A DNA stretch of 64,000 nucleotides from JBBDYH01 sp040901795 (GCA_040901795.1 JBBDYH010000142.1:1-64000), one strand, 5' to 3'; positions 1-8,830 are shown, counted from the stretch's first letter. The notes: a model not told the origin generated them from the sequence alone. Numbers and translations: made by a program.

Positions 1-601
1 CGAGATCGGCCCCCGTCAGATTGGCATTGGTCAGCGCCGAGAGCCACAGAGACGCGCCCGTGAGATTGGCCCCCGTCAGGTTGGCATTGGTCAAAGTCGA
101 GGACGACAGATTTGCGCCCCTGAGATTCTGCCCACTGAAGTCCCAACCGGTCAGGTCGTTTTTCAATAGGTCGATGCCCCGCAAGTTCTTCGCTTGATAG
201 CTAGCGGTCGACGCGAGCTGCGCCTGGGTGAACCCCCGCGACGTGGTCTCCTGAAACGAGGCCCCCGTCACCACCGCGCCCGTCAGGTTGGCGTTGGTCA
301 GCGTCGAGACCCACAGAGACGCGTGCGTGAGATTAGCCCCCGCCAGGTTGGCATTGGTCAGCGTCGAGCCATAAAGATGTGCGTTGGTGAGGTTCGAGAA
401 GTCGAAACGCGCGCCGGTCAGGTCCCGTTTCACTAACTCAGCAAATGCCAGCTCGCGATGGTCGAGCACCACCCACGGGCCGGGCGTGATGCCCTGGGTG
501 CCGGGAATCAACTGGGAATTGTCCCAGCGGTAGATGTCAGCCAAAACGGGCGGGACGGAGAGAACGATCGCGAAAATAGCTAAGAAAATAGCACGGGCCA
601 T
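1..601 (-). CDS. Secreted pentapeptide-repeat protein, C-terminus outside window
   Basis: The reading frame is open to the left edge, so only about 200 N-terminal residues are visible. It starts MARAIFLAIFAIVLS, a signal peptide ending near VLADIYRW. The next block, RWDNSQLIPGTQGITPGP, matches the start of the mature protein at 20188-22368 (RWDNGQVIPGTEGIAPGP). After it come many A(N/D)LxxA pentapeptides such as LTNANLAGANLTHASL, which predict a right-handed quadrilateral beta helix. The start is supported by GGAG about 8 bases upstream of ATG. It lies 32 bases after the esterase gene on the same strand, so the two may be cotranscribed. The function is unknown; a dockerin/PEP-CTERM end is expected by analogy with the paralogue but lies outside the window. 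Confidence 0.85.
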   Translation of the reverse strand, partial: MARAIFLAIFAIVLSVPPVLADIYRWDNSQLIPGTQGITPGPWVVLDHRELAFAELVKRDLTGARFDFSNLTNAHLYGSTLTNANLAGANLTHASLWVSTLTNANLTGAVVTGASFQETTSRGFTQAQLASTASYQAKNLRGIDLLKNDLTGWDFSGQNLRGANLSSSTLTNANLTGANLTGASLWLSALTNANLTGADL

Positions 602-633
602 GAGTTGATCTCCGGCAAATGAAGAGGGAACCG

Positions 634-2841
634 TCAACCGAAGGATCGGCTCGGTTCCTGGCCGGAGGCATTGCATCCTGCGCCCAGAGGCGAGTCGCTA
701 CTAGAGAGTATGGGGACCCCGCATGTGACTGTCAAATGACGCCTGTGAACCCGTCGTCTGATCAGAAGCAACAGTAGGCCGGCTGTACTAGCCAGAAGAA
801 TAGTCGCCGGCTCGGGCACCGCGGCGACGTCAACAGCGGTGGCCGCGGCCGTCGCGAACAGCGGCGGTGCCGAGGGATCGTAGAACACACCCAACAGCGT
901 CACGTCGTCGTCATCGACAAAGCCGTTGTAGTCGAAGTCGCCCAAGGTCCAGTGCGGCTGCGGGACGCCGGGCGCGTAGGTCGCGCTAACGATCGTCACG
1001 TCGTTGTCATCGACGATGCCATCAAGGTTGGCGTCGCCAGTGCGCGTGAAGGCCATCAGCACCGACGTTTCGTCGACCGACTGGCCGCGGAAGGTGCTGT
1101 AGCGGCCTAGAGGCAACGACGAGTTCTCGGCATAGCCGACTGAGCGCGCTTCCGGGTCGGTCGCCACAGCGGCGGCCGCGGCGCTGCTGGTGATACCTTG
1201 ACCGGTCCAGGCCGCGCCAAAGCCCGGTCCGCCGCGGCCGGTGAGGATCTGTTGGCGAACCATGGCCGCCGGGCTTGCGCCCGTGTAGTTAATGATCGCG
1301 GCGTTGTTGGCCAGATCGAGCTTCGCGGTCGGTGTCGCGTCGCCGGCGATGGAGAGAGAGCCAAGCACCGATACGCCGGAGTTTGTGCCGTTGGTTGCCA
1401 TGGCGACGGCGCCTCCATTGACCGACAAGCCGGCGGCGCGAAGGTTGCTCACGGTCAGCGTGCCGTCGCCAACCTTGGTCAGATTTCTGCCGCTGGCATC
1501 GAGCGCACCGGTCAGCGAAAGATTGCTGGCCGCGGGCGTGACCGTGAGCGTCGTGTTGTCTGTCAGAGAGACCGGCGCGCTGATTGTGTGGCTGCCGCTG
1601 GCGACGTTGATTTGCGCGTCGCCAGTCGCCGCGTCGAGCGTAAGAACGTTCTGAACGGCGATCGTATAGGCGTTGGCGTTCTCGAAATCGAGGCGGCCGA
1701 CGGTGATCGGGGCATCGACGGTCACCGTGTGCGGCGACGTAATGACGCTGCCGAACACGGCTTGCGCACCCGTCCCATTGGGAACGCCGCTGCCCCAATT
1801 AGCCGGCAGCGACCAGTTTCCGCTCGCATCGACGTTCCAAGTTCCCACGGGCACGCCGGGAAGCTCGTGTCGGCTAAAGAAGTTCCAGATTTCGGCGCTC
1901 GCGTTGATGTCTCGGTTGGTGGGGCCGAACAGCGCGGCCATGCCGCCGCCGGGCCAGGTGTGGCCCCCGCCTTCAATCTTGTAGTACAGCACTTCCGCCG
2001 AACGCTCGTCTCCCGCGGCTGTCAGATAGCGCTCACCGTCTTCATAGCGAATCAACGTCACGGTCGAGCTATCTTGTGTATTCAAATCAGGGAGCTGCGT
2101 GACGACGGGCTCGCCGACGGAACCATTGCTCTCCCGCCAGTCGTCGATCACATCGTTGATCGCGGGAACTCTAAACGTGCTGAAATACTGGCCTCCCGGT
2201 AAGGGTATATTCATAAAGCCTCCTGCGATGGGGACAAAGGAATCGGCCGTCCCGTGCACGTGCAACACGGGGAATGGCCGTGGCGCGGTTGGATTGGCAG
2301 GACGCGGGGCTCCAACCGCGGCGATGGCGGCGAACCGATTCGGTAACTGGCTTGCGAGGTAATAGCTCATCGCCCCTCCGTTCGAGAGTCCCGTCGCGTA
2401 GACTCTCGAGGAATCGATGTGGTAACTGCTCTCTAGCTCGTCGATCATGGTGCTGATGAAGTCGACGTCGTCCGGTCCGTTGGGAAACAGCGATCCATCG
2501 TTCCAAAGTGAAAATCCGTATCCAGGCGCCACCGTTGCATTAGGATAAGCGACCAGGAAATTGCCGGTGTTCGCTGCCGCGTTCATGCCGGCATTCGACA
2601 TTTGCCAGGATGCATTACCACTTGCACCATGTAAATCGAAGACTAAAGGCCAGGCTTCACTGCCCGTGTAAGACGGAGGGATGTAGAGTGTGTAGCTACG
2701 CGCTCGGCCGTCGTGCTGCAGAGTTTTATTCAAAACCTGTCCCTGCCCGTAGGCGGTCGAGCAACTCGCCCAGATCACAAGCGTTAGCGCGAAATGCAAG
2801 AAAGTACAGCCAATTGCGAGACGTCGAAGTAACTTCACCAT
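634..2841 (-). CDS. Secreted PHB-depolymerase/feruloyl-esterase-like protein with dockerin and PEP-CTERM signal
   Basis: 735 residues. A signal peptide (MVKLLRRLAIGCTF...) is followed by an alpha/beta hydrolase of the LpqC/poly(3-hydroxybutyrate) depolymerase type, roughly residues 35-325. It has the nucleophile elbow ATGLSNGGAM and a late GGGHTWPGG histidine motif. From about residue 335 the protein changes to beta-strand repeats of the autotransporter-associated type (GTWNVDASGNWSLPANW). A dockerin-like pair of calcium loops follows (GDANLDGIVDDNDV and DFDYNGFVDDDDV), then VPEPATILLASTAGLLLLLIRRR, a PEP-CTERM sorting signal. About 35 further residues follow the basic cluster, which is unusual for this signal. 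The likely role is extracellular ester or polyester hydrolysis. The 3' half is nearly identical in DNA to 18.54-19.53 kb. Confidence 0.88.
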   Translation of the reverse strand: MVKLLRRLAIGCTFLHFALTLVIWASCSTAYGQGQVLNKTLQHDGRARSYTLYIPPSYTGSEAWPLVFDLHGASGNASWQMSNAGMNAAANTGNFLVAYPNATVAPGYGFSLWNDGSLFPNGPDDVDFISTMIDELESSYHIDSSRVYATGLSNGGAMSYYLASQLPNRFAAIAAVGAPRPANPTAPRPFPVLHVHGTADSFVPIAGGFMNIPLPGGQYFSTFRVPAINDVIDDWRESNGSVGEPVVTQLPDLNTQDSSTVTLIRYEDGERYLTAAGDERSAEVLYYKIEGGGHTWPGGGMAALFGPTNRDINASAEIWNFFSRHELPGVPVGTWNVDASGNWSLPANWGSGVPNGTGAQAVFGSVITSPHTVTVDAPITVGRLDFENANAYTIAVQNVLTLDAATGDAQINVASGSHTISAPVSLTDNTTLTVTPAASNLSLTGALDASGRNLTKVGDGTLTVSNLRAAGLSVNGGAVAMATNGTNSGVSVLGSLSIAGDATPTAKLDLANNAAIINYTGASPAAMVRQQILTGRGGPGFGAAWTGQGITSSAAAAAVATDPEARSVGYAENSSLPLGRYSTFRGQSVDETSVLMAFTRTGDANLDGIVDDNDVTIVSATYAPGVPQPHWTLGDFDYNGFVDDDDVTLLGVFYDPSAPPLFATAAATAVDVAAVPEPATILLASTAGLLLLLIRRRVHRRHLTVTCGVPILSSSDSPLGAGCNASGQEPSRSFG

Positions 2842-2895
2842 GGGTCGTTCCTTAGGTGGTCGGCGCGGGCGTTCCGGTTTGTGTTAGCGGCGAGT
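2842..2895 (-). repeat. Conserved leader family A, copy 1
   Basis: The bases immediately upstream of the esterase start match the leaders of the genes starting at 20191 and 22368 almost base for base over about 50 bases. They share the ribosome-binding segment AAGGAACGAC next to the ATG and the downstream signal peptide codons. It may be a shared untranslated regulatory leader or the edge of a duplicated cassette. Confidence 0.7.
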
Positions 2896-2995
2896 TCGAG
2901 TAACGCCGTATTGATTCCGTTGACCCAGCGCTGGGCCGGTGAGGAGATTGTTTTTGCGACAAGAACCTCACCGGCCGCTGTCTGTCCGTCACTAA

Positions 2996-3487
2996 TCATT
3001 CGGGCGCCGGTGCGTCGATCCGCGGCGACTCACCAAGCGGAATAAGAAACATAGCGACGAGTTCCACCGCGATATGCTCGTCGTTGTTCCGAGCGATGTG
3101 CACTTGACCGCCACCCGGATCCACAAAACCGGTTCCCGCGGGGTAGTCGACGCCGGTGGTGGTGTCGTCAGCGTCGTATAGGGTCACTGTGCCCTCTTCG
3201 ACCATGACGAAGACCGGTCCCGGGTGCGTGTGCCAGCCGGAGTGTCCCCCCGGGGCGATGCCGATATGCACGACGCGGGTCTCCCACTGCCCTCTAGTTT
3301 TGATCTGAACCCCGTGTGTGGGGCTTTGGTTCACGATGTGAATTTCGTCCAACGCCACCGGGCCCGCAATGAGGGTGGAAGAGAACCCTAGGGGCGTTGT
3401 CGCCCAAGCAATCCCTATCGCGATTCCACCGAAAGCACAAGCGACGAAAACTCCGGCCAACATCAGTTTCCAGTTCATCTTGCTCAT
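2996..3487 (-). CDS. Secreted cupin-domain protein
   Basis: 163 residues from the ATG at 3487 (MSKMNWKLMLAGVF); a second ATG two codons upstream would leave no room for the AGAAAG ribosome-binding site. The N-terminus is a signal peptide or membrane anchor. The rest is a single cupin domain: motif 1 is GGHSGWHTHPGPVFVMVEEG, whose two His and Glu are likely metal ligands, and motif 2 contains DPGGGQVHIARN with the third His. The domain is a small-molecule or metal binding beta barrel; no substrate can be assigned. The leader and signal peptide are shared with the unrelated protein at 24223-24750. Confidence 0.8.
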   Translation of the reverse strand: MSKMNWKLMLAGVFVACAFGGIAIGIAWATTPLGFSSTLIAGPVALDEIHIVNQSPTHGVQIKTRGQWETRVVHIGIAPGGHSGWHTHPGPVFVMVEEGTVTLYDADDTTTGVDYPAGTGFVDPGGGQVHIARNNDEHIAVELVAMFLIPLGESPRIDAPAPE

Positions 3488-3565
3488 GGTCATCTTTCTT
3501 TCTGGTGTGTGTGCAGCGAGAAGCCTCGCTGTGGTTGGGGACTTGACAGCGGCGCTGCGCCGAGC
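3488..3565 (-). repeat. Conserved leader family B, copy 1
   Basis: About 75 bases upstream of the cupin gene align with 24751-24830 upstream of an unrelated secreted protein. The match includes a CA-rich stretch next to the ribosome-binding site and a shared AAGTC-containing block further up. The similarity continues into the signal peptide codons and then stops. Confidence 0.6.
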
Positions 3566-3747
3566 GGACAATCAAGTGTCCATGCAAGTCGACTATCAAC
3601 GCTCTAGTCGACCTCGTCCGCTTCAGCGACTGCTCACCCTCTAGTCTTAGATAGCTGAAACCGTCGTTAGCCCGACACGCGCAAGGGAAAAATGTGCAGG
3701 GATCTTGCGCGGTACGGACGCAGTTTGCGTTTCCGTGGGGGTCGATC

Positions 3748-4368
3748 ATGCCCGGCGACGAGACGGTCACGTGCTGGCTGCGGCAGCTCGAAGCCGGCGA
3801 TCAAGATGCCGCGCGGCATTTGTGGCAACGGTACTATCGCGAGTTGGTCGAGCTGGCTCGCGCGCGTCTAGGTACGACCCCCCGCCGCGCCAGCGACGAG
3901 GAGGACGTCGCGCTCTCCGTCTTGCGGTGTCTCTACGAGGGTGCTGCTCGCGGCCAGTTCGCTGCGCTCGTCAATCGCCACGAGCTCTGGCAACTCCTGG
4001 CCACCATCACGGGCCGGAAAGTGATCGCCCACCAACGCCACATGAACAAACAAAAACGTGGGGGCGGGCGGGTCCGTGGCGATTCTGTGCTGCAGGGGAA
4101 CAACGGTGATCATTCGAGCGCCGGCTTCGACCAGTTCCCCGGCGATGCGGTAACGCCGGAGGTGCTGGCGATCACGGCCGAAGAGTTTCAGCGCCTGATG
4201 GCTTTGCTCGATGATGAGTGCCTCCGCCAGATCGCCGAGTGCAAGTTAGAGGGCTACACGAACAAAGAAATTGGAAAGCGGCTGGGACTCACCTGCCGAA
4301 GCATCGAGCGGAAGCTCCGGCGCATCCGTCACGTTTGGGAGGGCGAAGTCGCGGACTATCAACGGTAG
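3748..4368 (+). CDS. ECF-type RNA polymerase sigma factor, kinase-linked
   Basis: 206 residues from ATG 3748 (MPGDETVTCWLRQLEAGDQ), preceded by GTGGGGG. Region 2 is visible as QDAARHLWQRYYRELVELAR. The C-terminal region 4 helix-turn-helix is IAECKLEGYTNKEIGKRLGL followed by TCRSIERKLRRIR, which would read the -35 element. It resembles the planctomycete ECF subfamily whose genes sit beside Ser/Thr kinases. The kinase gene follows 144 bases downstream on the same strand, so the kinase may control this sigma factor directly or through another protein. No anti-sigma factor gene is adjacent. Confidence 0.88.
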   Translation: MPGDETVTCWLRQLEAGDQDAARHLWQRYYRELVELARARLGTTPRRASDEEDVALSVLRCLYEGAARGQFAALVNRHELWQLLATITGRKVIAHQRHMNKQKRGGGRVRGDSVLQGNNGDHSSAGFDQFPGDAVTPEVLAITAEEFQRLMALLDDECLRQIAECKLEGYTNKEIGKRLGLTCRSIERKLRRIRHVWEGEVADYQR

Positions 4369-4387
4369 AGATTCGCGTTGAGAACAT

Positions 4388-4483
4388 CAGCCGGCACGCG
4401 CTAGCGTCCGGTTTTCCTCGGTAGAACCGTGGGCTAGCGCCCAGCGGCTGATCTGAACCGTGGGCTAGCGCCCAGCGGCTGAT
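4388..4483. repeat. Three REP-like palindromic elements (CTAGCG family)
   Basis: Three copies of a 26-28 base element sit between the sigma factor and kinase genes, at 4388-4413, 4425-4452 and 4456-4483. The last two are identical direct repeats (AACCGTGGGCTAGCGCCCAG plus GCGGCTGA-type end). Each has a self-complementary core around GGGCTAGCGCCC. Variants occur at 44726-44752 and 46769-46796. They could form hairpins in the transcript and separate sigma factor from kinase expression. Confidence 0.75.
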
Positions 4484-4512
4484 GAATCAAACTCTGACAA
4501 AGCACTAGTGCA

Positions 4513-7500
4513 ATGAGCCGATTACACGCCGAGAGATCCCCTCCCCCGCCTGCCGGCGTGGACGCGTTATGTGACGCGTTCGAAGCGGCGTGGCTTGCCG
4601 GCGAGCAGCCGCGGATCGAAGATTTCTTGCCGCGCGTTGATCCGGTCGACCGCGAGGTGCTGTTGCGCGAGCTGCTGCTGGCCGAATGGGATTTGGGCCA
4701 AGAGCACGGGCAATACGTCGAGCTGCAGACGTATCTGGGACGCTTTCCAGAGAACCAACCCGCCATCACGGATCTCTGGCGCGCCTGGAAGGAGGAGCGG
4801 TTGGACAGCGTACCGGGCGGCCGCGCCGTCGACTCCACCACGACACAGGATGAGGCGGGCCAAGAGGGAGTCGGCACGGTCATCGACCGCTACAAACTCC
4901 TGGAAAAGCTCGGGGAAGGTGGCTTCGGCACAGTCTGGGCCGCAGACCAACGTGAGCCCGTTAAGCGGCGAGTTGCTCTCAAAGTCATCAAGCTCGGCAT
5001 GGATACCCGACAGGTCGTCGCCCGCTTCGAGGCCGAGAGACAAGCGCTGGCGCTCATGGAGCACCCGAACATCGCCAAGGTGCTCGACGCCGGCGCCACC
5101 GGGAGCGGCCGCCCGTATTTCGTGATGGAGCTCGTCAAGGGCGTGGCCATCACCACGTACTGCGATGAACACCATCGCACGAGTCGCGAGCGTTTGGAAT
5201 TGTTCATCGCGGTCTGCCACGGAGTTCAACACGCGCACCACAAAGGCATCATTCACCGGGACCTCAAGCCATCCAACGTGCTCGTTGCCGAGTACGACCA
5301 CCAGGCGGTCCCCAAGGTAATCGACTTCGGTGTTGCCAAGGTGCTCAACCAGACGTTGACCGAAAAGACGATCTACACGAACTTCGGCCAACTCATCGGC
5401 ACGCTCGATTATATGAGCCCCGAGCAGGCCAAGCTCAACCAGTTGGACATCGACACGCGGAGCGATGTGTATTCCCTGGGTGTCTTGCTGTACGAGTTGC
5501 TTACCGGCACGACGCCGTTTGACAAGAAACGGCTGCACTCCTCGGGGCTTGACGAGGCGATGCGGATCATCCGCGAAGAAGAGCCGCCCAAACCCAGCAC
5601 GCGAGTAAGCAGCAGCGACAATCTAACGGCGCTGGCCGCCAGGCGGAAGCTGGAACCGCACAGTTTCGCGAAGCTCCTCCGCGGCGACCTGGACTGGATT
5701 GTGCTGAAGGCCTTGGCCAAGGAGCGGAGCAATCGATATCAAACGGCGACGGCCCTGGCAGCCGACGTGAGGCGGTATTTGGACGATCAACCGATCGAAG
5801 CTCGGCGGGTGCCTGAATGGGTACGTGCGTGGAGGTGGGCGAGGCGCCGGCCGGCACTGGCTGCGTTGCTGATCGTCAGCACTATCGCGGCATTCGCCTT
5901 GGTGGGGGCTAGCGTGGAGTTCTCTAATAACGCACGCCTCATAAAAGTAAACTCACAAATCGACGACGCCCTGGCCAGCGCGAACTTCCACGAATATTTC
6001 CATCACGTCGCGCGGGCCAGCTCAGGATGGGAAAACGGGAATATGGTTCAGGTGGAGAACTTGCTAGACGCCTGCGCAGTGGATCGCCGCGATTTCGAAT
6101 GGCGTTATCTGAAGCAGCTTTGCCACACGGACCTGCTCTCGCTGAAAGGCCACGACGCCACCGTCAACAGCGTAGCGTTTAGTCCGGATGGAAAATGGAT
6201 TGCGTCCGCCAGCGATGACAAGACGATCAGACTCTGGGACGCAGTGACCGGCAGGGCAGACCGCACCCTATCGGGCCACACCGATCAGGTCACCTGCGTG
6301 GCCTTCAGTCCCGATGGGACGCGACTCGCCTCCGCCAGTTATGACCGGACCGTAAGGATCTGGAATCTTTCGAACGAAGAAGTCGCGCACGTCCTGACTG
6401 GCCACAGCGAAGTAGTCACGAGCGCGGCGTTCAGCCCAGACGGGAAGTACCTTGCATCGACCGACAGGGACTCCACCGTGAGGATTTGGGACGCAACCAC
6501 GGGCCGAGAGATGGGCCCGCCAATGCGTCACGACTTTTTTCAAGTGTTCAACGTCTCATACAGTCCGGACGGACGCCACCTGGCCACCGTCGGCTACGAT
6601 CAAACACTGCGAATCTGGGACGCGGCCACCAGAAAGGAAGACCTCAAGCTCGAGCCGAACGCGCAGATGAACTATGTGGTATTCAGTCCCGACGGCACAC
6701 GTCTTGCCACGGCCGGATTTGATCGAATGGTAAGGGTCTGGGATGCGGCGACCGGCCAGGGAGGGCTGGAATTTGAATGTCCCACCCCGGTGTACACTCT
6801 GGCGTTCAGCCCCGATGGGACACGGCTCGCCTCGGCCGGTGCAGAGACCGTGCTGGTCTGGGACCTCTCCGCAAAGTCGCGACCCCCCATGCGCCGTCGG
6901 GGCCATCGGGGCGCCGTCCATAGTTTGGCATTTAGTCCGGACGGGACGCGGCTCGCATCGGCCGGTGCGGATGGCATGGTGCGGGTGTGGGACGTGATGC
7001 TACCGCAAGAAGCGCTCCTGCTGGAAGGCCACACACACGAGGTCAGGGGAGTGGCGTTCAGCCGCGATGGAACCCGCGTGGCGACGGCCAGCAATGACGG
7101 GTCCGTGCGCGTATGGAACGCGACGACCTGCCAGGAATTGCTCCGCATCGATTGCACCGCCCTGATATTATCTGTGGCGTTCAGCCCGGATGGTACGCGG
7201 CTTGCGTCGGCGGGCACCGACAAGTACGTGAGAGTCTGGGACGCGAGGACCGGCGAGATAATCCGCGAAAAGCTCCACGATCAAGAGTTATCACGTGTGG
7301 CGTTCAGCCCGGACGGGAAATTACTCGCCTCGGGCAGCTACGATGGATCGGTGAACGTATGGGAGTGGGCTACTGGCAAAGAAACCCCCGGCTTCACGGG
7401 CCACACGGCTCAGGCCTGGGGCGTGGAGTTCAGTCCGGATGGTACTCAACTGGCAACCGCGAGCAGAGACCGGAGTGTGAGGATTTGGGAGGTTGCAACC

Positions 7501-8343
7501 GGCCAACTCATCCACAAGCTCCCGGGACACACTGCTTTCTCGCATCACCGGGTCGCTTTTCACCCAGATGGTGCGCAATTGGCTGCGTCGGGAAGCGACA
7601 ACACCATTATCGTTTGGGACTTGAACACTGGCCGGAAAGCTCATCGTCTCAAAGGTCACTCGAAATATCCCATCAGTATGGCGTTCAGTCCGGATGGAAG
7701 ACGGCTGGCCTCAGTGGGCTGGGACTACACTTTGCGGATTTGGGACGCGGCAACCGGTCAGGAAGCACTCACCCTCAATTGCCCGATGCCGCTTTACAAC
7801 CTGGCATTCAGCCCCGACGGAAACCGAATCGTCACGGCAGGTGATAAGGTCGTGATGATCTGGGACGCACGGCCCTGGACTCCAGAAATGGCCATCGAGC
7901 GCGAGGCGGTGAGCTTGTTGAGCTGGCTCTTCGCTAAGCCGCTTCGCAAGGCCGACGTGGTCGCCTACCTGCAAAACTCGGCGTTGATTCGGCCACAGGC
8001 TCGCGATTTGGCCATTTCCCTTTTGACCAGCTTTAAGGAGGAAGACGACCCACGCAAGTATTACGAGGCGAGCTGGGCCACCGTGTGCAAGCCGTACCTG
8101 AACGCTTTCCAGTATCGCTTCGCGCTCATGCAAGCGGAAACCGCTTGTCAATTGGCGCCCGCGGAGACTGAGTTTCTGGCCGCACTCGCTGTGGCCCAAC
8201 ATCGTCTTGGCCAGAAGCAACAGGCCCAGACGACGCTCGCCGGCATGCGGGACGCCATCGAGAATAGCGACCAGACTCCTAGCGCCGAACTCACGGAGGG
8301 CCTGCGTCAGGCTGAAGCGCTGATCGAGCGCGGCAACCTGTGA
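4513..8343 (+). CDS. Membrane Ser/Thr protein kinase with 14 WD40 repeats
   Basis: 1276 residues. An N-terminal helical segment (to about residue 115) precedes a Hanks-type kinase at about 125-430: glycine loop LGEGGFGTVW, catalytic HRDLKPSN and DFGVAK are all intact, so it should be active. A single transmembrane helix (ALAALLIVSTIAAFALVGA, about 450-472) puts the C-terminus on the other side of the membrane. Residues about 542-1120 contain 14 WD40 units (GHxxxVxxVAFSPDGxxLASxSxDxTVRxWD), enough for two seven-bladed propellers and probably a ligand or protein sensor. A helical TPR-like tail ends the protein. It forms a gene pair with the upstream sigma factor. Confidence 0.93.
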   Translation: MSRLHAERSPPPPAGVDALCDAFEAAWLAGEQPRIEDFLPRVDPVDREVLLRELLLAEWDLGQEHGQYVELQTYLGRFPENQPAITDLWRAWKEERLDSVPGGRAVDSTTTQDEAGQEGVGTVIDRYKLLEKLGEGGFGTVWAADQREPVKRRVALKVIKLGMDTRQVVARFEAERQALALMEHPNIAKVLDAGATGSGRPYFVMELVKGVAITTYCDEHHRTSRERLELFIAVCHGVQHAHHKGIIHRDLKPSNVLVAEYDHQAVPKVIDFGVAKVLNQTLTEKTIYTNFGQLIGTLDYMSPEQAKLNQLDIDTRSDVYSLGVLLYELLTGTTPFDKKRLHSSGLDEAMRIIREEEPPKPSTRVSSSDNLTALAARRKLEPHSFAKLLRGDLDWIVLKALAKERSNRYQTATALAADVRRYLDDQPIEARRVPEWVRAWRWARRRPALAALLIVSTIAAFALVGASVEFSNNARLIKVNSQIDDALASANFHEYFHHVARASSGWENGNMVQVENLLDACAVDRRDFEWRYLKQLCHTDLLSLKGHDATVNSVAFSPDGKWIASASDDKTIRLWDAVTGRADRTLSGHTDQVTCVAFSPDGTRLASASYDRTVRIWNLSNEEVAHVLTGHSEVVTSAAFSPDGKYLASTDRDSTVRIWDATTGREMGPPMRHDFFQVFNVSYSPDGRHLATVGYDQTLRIWDAATRKEDLKLEPNAQMNYVVFSPDGTRLATAGFDRMVRVWDAATGQGGLEFECPTPVYTLAFSPDGTRLASAGAETVLVWDLSAKSRPPMRRRGHRGAVHSLAFSPDGTRLASAGADGMVRVWDVMLPQEALLLEGHTHEVRGVAFSRDGTRVATASNDGSVRVWNATTCQELLRIDCTALILSVAFSPDGTRLASAGTDKYVRVWDARTGEIIREKLHDQELSRVAFSPDGKLLASGSYDGSVNVWEWATGKETPGFTGHTAQAWGVEFSPDGTQLATASRDRSVRIWEVATGQLIHKLPGHTAFSHHRVAFHPDGAQLAASGSDNTIIVWDLNTGRKAHRLKGHSKYPISMAFSPDGRRLASVGWDYTLRIWDAATGQEALTLNCPMPLYNLAFSPDGNRIVTAGDKVVMIWDARPWTPEMAIEREAVSLLSWLFAKPLRKADVVAYLQNSALIRPQARDLAISLLTSFKEEDDPRKYYEASWATVCKPYLNAFQYRFALMQAETACQLAPAETEFLAALAVAQHRLGQKQQAQTTLAGMRDAIENSDQTPSAELTEGLRQAEALIERGNL

Positions 8344-8467
8344 TACCGGTCACGCCCGCGTCTCCCTGTCTCCCCGTCTCCCCCTCTCCCCGTCTTTATT
8401 GCCGAACCCTCAAGCCTTCCCCCGCGTAGAACCGAAGTTACAATGATGGCTGTCCTCTTGGACCTCC
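8344..8467. other. Intergenic region with pyrimidine-rich tandem tract and possible tmRNA promoter
   Basis: The stretch starts with a pyrimidine tract at about 8356-8397 made of repeated TCTCCCC(G) units. Further on, TACAAT at 8439-8444 lies 24 bases before the mature tmRNA 5' end and could be part of its -10 region, but no convincing -35 box was found. Confidence 0.4.
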
Positions 8468-8830
8468 GGGGGCGAACTGGGCTCGACCGGATAAGTTGAG
8501 GCGTAAGTGGCGTGTCGTGGTTGGTCAGCAGGCCACGTAAAAAGCAGACCAAAACAACAACTGTCGAAGGCAACTTCGCACTGGCTGCCTAATTAAAGGC
8601 AGCCCCGACTGCGGAACTCCCGTCGGAGAGGTCCAAAAGTTGGTCACAAATTCCGAATCGCCGCAGGTCACTTTCGGGTACGCCCGCGGTTAAAAAAGTT
8701 CCTGAGCGGATCCGTCTGGCACCCTGTCGGCAATGGGGGTCAGCGGGCGGAGCGGTAAATTAGCCGACTACACACGTAGAAGCGTACGCTGAAGTATCGC
8801 GGGACGCGGGTTCGATTCCCGCCGCCTCCA
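8468..8830 (+). ncRNA. ssrA: Transfer-messenger RNA (tmRNA)
   Basis: The RNA rescues stalled ribosomes by acting as an alanyl tRNA and then as mRNA for a degradation tag. The 5' end GGGGGCGAACTGGGCTCGAC matches the conserved tmRNA start. Its first seven bases pair with CGCCTCC near the 3' end, with one G-U pair. The T-arm GGTTCGATTCCC is present. CCA after the discriminator A8830 is not encoded. The tag frame ends at TAA 8590-8592 and reads KKQTKTTTVEGNFALAA; the final FALAA is the canonical protease-recognition end. The exact resume codon is uncertain, probably AAA or AAG at 8539-8544. Confidence 0.95.

Noticed and set aside
1198..2202. Plus-strand frame of 334 codons opposite the esterase gene
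   Set aside because: The minus-strand frame has clear domains; the plus-strand translation is Arg- and Ala-rich without any motif, as is usual for GC-rich shadows.
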